Part shown: positions 59,995 through 64,000 of the stretch, one piece after another | Layout: each line of letters begins with the position of its first letter | How positions within the stretch are numbered: position 1 is the stretch's first letter | From: Terebella lapidaria | Lineage: Eukaryota > Annelida > Polychaeta > Terebellida > Terebellidae | Length of the DNA: 64,000 nt | Direction of reading: 5' to 3' | Assembly (NCBI GenBank): GCA_949152475.1 | Contig: OX424560.1 | Location: forward strand, 1,860,001 to 1,924,000 | Translations under genes and position numbers: made by a program | The notes under the pieces: model-generated | Database searches by the model: none | Told to the model about the DNA's origin: nothing | What the model saw: the letters and a program-made list of their open reading frames with translations, nothing else

Positions 59995-60110
59995 CTGTCA
60001 ATAATTCATTGATCTGAATTTTGTAAGCGGTGATTAGAAGACATTCATCCATTCAAGAAAATCTTGCAGTTTCATTCGTTTTCCTCTAGTAGCTCGTCAA
60101 CAATCGTAAT
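59995..60110 (+). repeat. Dispersed repeat, copy 1 (copy 2 at 63217-63340)
   Basis: Both copies share, in order, GTCAATAATTC, GAATT(T/C)TGTAA, GAAGACA and GCAGTTTCATTC, followed by a TAGNTCNTC(A)ACAATC-like end. Confidence 0.65.
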
Positions 60111-60571
60111 TTTAAAACGCTGATTCGTACGATGTGATTTTCCTTATTTCTGACCGTCGGCGTCCTCATCCATGATGCGACTTTTTTTTTTCATGGAATG
60201 TCTACCGCAGTTTTCAGCTTTTCTATAATATTTTCGTATATATTCTGTATATTTTATCATATAGATCTGGAATTTATTTATCATATATATTAATCGTGGT
60301 CATTTGCGCACTCTTGACTCTAAAGACTAGATCTAGTGTAGACTAGAACTATATGGAAATTATTGGATCACGAGAAGGATTAGGGATGATTATTTTATAC
60401 TAGGAATTTGGATACCGCCAAACCGCACGCATGCAACAAATACCAGTATATATCAAAATTTATACCTGAAAAGCCATACCTCTACATCATGCAGTCTAGA
60501 TATAGGGCTAGTACGTATAGCTAAGAGTCCGACATACCTACTGGTATTTCAACAGATAAATTTATATTACA

Positions 60572-60826
60572 GTTTCAAACCAGTTGTCCGTGGAGAAGAA
60601 TGAAGTTGCGTTGTCGGTGGTTGCACTGACCAACACGATTGAGACTGGTTATTCACACAAGTCCATACATGTTCAGCGGCCATCTTCAACCCTCCCCCCC
60701 CCCCCCCCACCACAACCACAGGAGGTATCACAACTTCAACCACTGGACAATCTTACACTGAGGTACTTATTGCTGGATAGAGATTACATCATTCGAAATA
60801 AACTGCACCATGAAATGTCTAGGTAA
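60572..60826 (+). CDS. Unrecognised open segment, possible exon
   Basis: Open frame after an acceptor (TTATATTACAG). It encodes about 84 residues: a serine/valine-rich start (SVEKNEVALSVVALTNTIE), a proline run PPPPPPQP from a poly-C tract, then LRYLLLDRDYIIRNKLHHEM. It stops at 60826, or could be spliced at AG|GTAAAT (60823/60824). A preceding ATG-bearing stub ends at a GTTAGT donor (about 59824). No family is recognised, and it lies inside the 59542-63677 element, so it may be a transposon accessory gene. Splice phases to the next open segment do not agree. Confidence 0.25.
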   Translation, partial: VSNQLSVEKNEVALSVVALTNTIETGYSHKSIHVQRPSSTLPPPPPPQPQEVSQLQPLDNLTLRYLLLDRDYIIRNKLHHEMSR

Positions 60827-61065
60827 ATGAAGTAAGCGGTGTGAGTGTTTGTTGTAAAATATTCTTCGTAGATCTGGTAATGTTTCATATCATACAATTT
60901 CAATCATATAAAAAATGATCTCATAGCTACTCATTTTCATTCGAGGCAATAAACTACTGTGACGAAAGCAGTAAAACACGACCATTTCTCACTTATGATG
61001 ATTATTAATGCATAAATTAACTAATGCTTTGCTAAATTAACTAATGCATTGCTTTCCATTTAAAG

Positions 61066-61158
61066 AAAGATGGTGCTGGAACTGGTCCTGTAAAGTTGGG
61101 GGTATGTGACGCGACAGCCTCTCATAGAATACAAGCACTTCACACTGAAGTTAGGAGG
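61066..61158 (+). CDS. Unrecognised open segment, possible exon
   Basis: Bounded by an acceptor-like TTAAAG and a GTGAGA donor. It encodes 31 residues including GTGPVKLGVCDATASHRIQ. Its codon pattern looks coding, but no family is recognised. A further open stretch after TTTTCAG (61481-61613) may belong with it. Phases relative to 60572-60823 do not match, so the gene may be decayed or the model wrong. Confidence 0.2.
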
Positions 61159-61214
61159 GTGAGAAATTTGCTATCAATTGTAAAACAAACATTAAAAAAT
61201 TAGAAACACGTATT

Positions 61215-61375
61215 CACACACTGTCTGACCATGATAACGCAATTTTGTCTTTGGATAAACTGTGCGGTCGGCTCTGTTTCTATTCCAAAATTGTATTTTA
61301 GATTTGGTGTTCAATTGGCATCATCAAAATCTGGTTGTATTGCTTGTAATATGATGATACTTACACCAAGCACAA
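61215..61375 (+). repeat. Dispersed repeat, copy 2 (copy 1 at 12905-13075)
   Basis: Matches in order: CACACTGTCTGACC, TTTGGATAAACTGT, GTTTCTATTCCAAAAT, GGCATCATCAAAATCTGG and GATACTTACA. Confidence 0.7.
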
Positions 61376-61619
61376 AAACAGAGGTATTCACAATCACTGG
61401 TACATAGATCCATTTGCAATTTTTAATACTAAATTCGATAATGACAAAATGAATCACAAAAATCTACTTTGTATTTTCAGATACAGTACTGGCTGCTGTG
61501 AGAAGGGGAGACCTCATGAAGCATGCACAAGTTGGAAACAGCGCTTTGTTGTCACATACAGCAGTATGCAGATGTCAAGGCGATGCTATACCATACATAT
61601 ATGCAACACACTGATTTTT

Positions 61620-62270
61620 GCTTTGTAAAATAGAAATTTTGATTTTCACATACTAATTAGTATGTATTTTTGTTTTATCATAACTTAGGTTGGGATGCAT
61701 GAATAGTTTGGTCTGCATATAAAATATAAAGAGTTACCATATTGCCAAGTAATTGTGTTATATGGATCATTATAATATTCATGTTTGTTTTATACATTCT
61801 AAACATTGTACTGACAGTACAGCGGCAAAATGCATTTTCAAATGTATGGATACTAGTAAGTTTGGATATCCTCAAGTTCTCATGACTACTGTATATAACA
61901 AAATGTTGTTGTATGCACTTTGCATTGAGTTGTGATTTTTTGTATGGATTATAGTAGAGTATGAAATTCATATAACGTCAGAGAATAAAAGGTATCATTT
62001 ATGTCCTTGTTCCTGGATTTTTTTAATCTTCTAATTCCTAAGCCTACGGTTGGAACTAAATGCTGCCCTGGGTAAGTCGACGTTTGTTGTAACCTTAAGG
62101 ATACTAGTAACACACATGATACACAAAGAAACATTTCGTCACTTTAACTGTTGGTCGATATAACATTTCCATGCAAAATTATATTATTATTGACATGTTT
62201 TAGTAAGAAAATTTTTGCAAGGAAATGACGTGAAAAAACAATTTGACTGTAACTACATTTTGACTACATG
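61620..62270. other. Gene-free AT-rich stretch
   Basis: No coding frame or repeat is recognised. Confidence 0.4.
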
Positions 62271-62274
62271 GAAA

Positions 62275-62417
62275 AAAATACAGCTGGGCCGCCAGTGGAC
62301 GTTGGACCACAAAAGTATTCTAAATGCTTAGTGTCCATATATGTAAAAAAATTCAGCTGGACCGCCAGTGGACTTTGGACCACAAAAGTATTCTAAACGC
62401 TTAGTGTCCATATATGG
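62275..62417 (+). repeat. Tandem duplication, two about 73-bp units
   Basis: CCGCCAGTGGAC, TTGGACCACAAAAGTATTCT and GCTTAGTGTCCATATATG occur twice in order. Confidence 0.85.
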
Positions 62418-64000
62418 AACATGCAGTCGTCATAATACCGGCCGGTACCCTGCATGCAGCAGTCATCATAACTTTTCATCGAGTTTTATTTTTTTTGCCT
62501 TTTAAATCTGTCCGAGAGTGGGGTGGACGGGGGCGTGGGGATGTGCGGTCGTATGACTACACGCATATGACATTGTTTCGAGTGTGGTCTGTGTTTTTTC
62601 AGCCTTCACCTAGATTCATCCTTAAGTTTGCATACTGTATTCCCCTGCTTATCCTGTAACATCTATAGTATCTATAGTAGTTCAAAGCGCTCGAAGCATC
62701 CCCACAGCAGGGATAGAAATTACTGCCGGCCCTCCAGTCCTGGACCACCAAATATCTAGTTGGGCTGGCAAAATTTTAAAGATGCAATGCAGCAGGTCCC
62801 CGAGACCATCATTTTTTCATTCTTTTGACATCACTGATAAAGGAAAATGAACTGGGGACCTGTAAGCATCGATTTATAATAAAATGAAGACGTCCATGGA
62901 TGGGAGGGAGTGGTTCTCCAGACGCCGCCCTCCCCCCCGGTGCATGTCCCGTTGGTTGTTAGGCCTACTGCTCGATTCTGCCACGTGCACGTGTGGAACG
63001 CACGGCTCAAACTCACGGCCAAACAGTACTGCCCGTATTCGCTAACATCGTTCTAATCATCGATAATGCTGACAGTCTAGCTACTAGATTCATCATTTAA
63101 TTTGGATACCAAATTCCACTCGCAAAAACAAGATTCATAAACATTTTAGTGTGAAAAGTTAGAACCAAGTCGAGATGCCAAAACGGATTGCCGGTGTTTG
63201 TTTGCATGTACCACATGGTCAATAATTCTTCGATTTGAATTCTGTAAACGATGTTTTGAAGACAATCAACCATACAACTGATATGTGCAGTTTCATTCAT
63301 TTCTCTCGGATAGTTCATCCACAATCCCAGTCAAACTGTCAAACGATACAGGATTGCCGGCGTTTGTTTACATGTAGGGGCACATGCACTTGTACAACTT
63401 ATGACGTCACAAGTTTATGATCGCTACACATGACGTAAAGTGCGGGCGGCAGTTGAAAACGTCAAAAACATCTAAAAATCCACATGATTTCTGTATTAAA
63501 TCGATCGTAGTTCCATTTTAAATAAAGATATCGGCATTTGGGTTACATATTTCAATAGCTTAATATTCCCGCTTCTTGAATACGATGATATTTCTATGAA
63601 TTCATTGAAACTTAGACCACGAGGTCGATTCAAACGAAGGTGGGGTATGCTACATATACTAGGAACTGACCCTTTAAGGAGAAGCCCAGTGTGGGGTCCA
63701 CTCAGAGGGGTTGGAATGTGAAATTTGTTATTTGATTGTTTTAAGACTTTCAAACAAACATCAATTTGAAAACAGAAAATATGAATGAAATATTCTCTGC
63801 TATGTGGAATAATAGGTAATTACATCTGAGAAGGGTATTTTTGGCCAATTTCACTAACATCAGTTTTTTAACGTAAACGCCGAGACAGACTACTCTAAAG
63901 TTGTGTAGATCTATATTTATACACACACTGGTGTGGGTGTTTTTGATGAGGAACAATATGGGGGTCGCCGACTTTATTGTTTTAGCTAGATGACGTCAAA
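62418..64000. other. Gene-free end of window
   Basis: Apart from the dispersed repeat copy at 63217-63340 and the TTAA-ended inverted repeat at 63657-63677, nothing is recognised. TGACGT words occur near 63400-63435. Confidence 0.4.

Larger units (their letters stand above)
59542..63677. mobile_element. Possible 4.1-kb element with TTAAAGGG ends
   Basis: TTAAAGGGTTAGTTCCTAGTA at the left is matched by TACTAGGAACTGACCCTTTAA at the right (20 of 21). Inside the ends, GTGACGTCAT...GTTGTACAA occurs in opposite orientation at about 59735 and 63400. The terminal TTAA could be a target duplication, as in the 35160 MITE. No transposase is recognised. The direct repeat 59995-60110 / 63217-63340 complicates the structure. 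Confidence 0.45.

Overview
The window is nuclear DNA of an animal, most likely a marine invertebrate. Host genes are split by GT-AG introns, spacing is wide, and most of the sequence is transposons, hairpin MITEs and tandem arrays. The gene set (C1GALT1 family, DNAJC1 with two SANT domains, arylsulfatase B type sulfatase, PRDM-type SET domain) would fit amphioxus or another deuterostome, or a lophotrochozoan. The species cannot be fixed from the sequence.

Layout. 1-1500: a minisatellite copy and a 637-bp foldback MITE with TA target duplications. 1501-10549: a young Ty3/gypsy-type LTR element on the minus strand, with a 589-bp insertion in its right-hand LTR. 10550-15633: gene-poor, with an ~105-bp minisatellite, a dispersed repeat and a large 65-69-bp minisatellite. 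15646-28600: a nested block bounded by an inverted repeat and set into that minisatellite. It holds a non-autonomous Polinton-like element (16868-24554; 6-bp duplication GTGTGT, A32-like ATPase gene) and a two-gene PIF/Harbinger transposon (Myb-like protein plus DDE transposase). 28800-29470: a solo LTR. 31826-38595: two tandem core-1 galactosyltransferase-family genes, the first lacking the DDD motif (Cosmc-like), the second a normal C1GALT1. 40250-47800: a nested satellite block containing a 147-bp monomer array with an exact-looking 1028-bp higher-order duplication. 48568-49241: a PRDM-like SET domain. 49861-53751: DNAJC1. 55080-59160 (minus): an arylsulfatase B-like gene with two MITEs in intron 1. 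59542-63677: a region bounded by an inverted repeat, with unrecognised open segments.

How the genes relate. The C1GALT1 pair would act in Golgi/ER mucin-type O-glycosylation, DNAJC1 in ER chaperone recruitment, and the sulfatase in lysosomal glycan breakdown. All three work in the secretory pathway, but they are separate genes with no sign of co-regulation. The Harbinger pair works together: in this family the Myb-like protein helps bring the transposase to the transposon ends. The most unusual structures are the two galactosyltransferase cassettes ending at the same splice phase with only one visible terminal exon, the Polinton-like TIRs built of TGACGT-bearing repeats, and the 147-bp satellite in which nearly every monomer carries a nuclear-receptor-type half-site.
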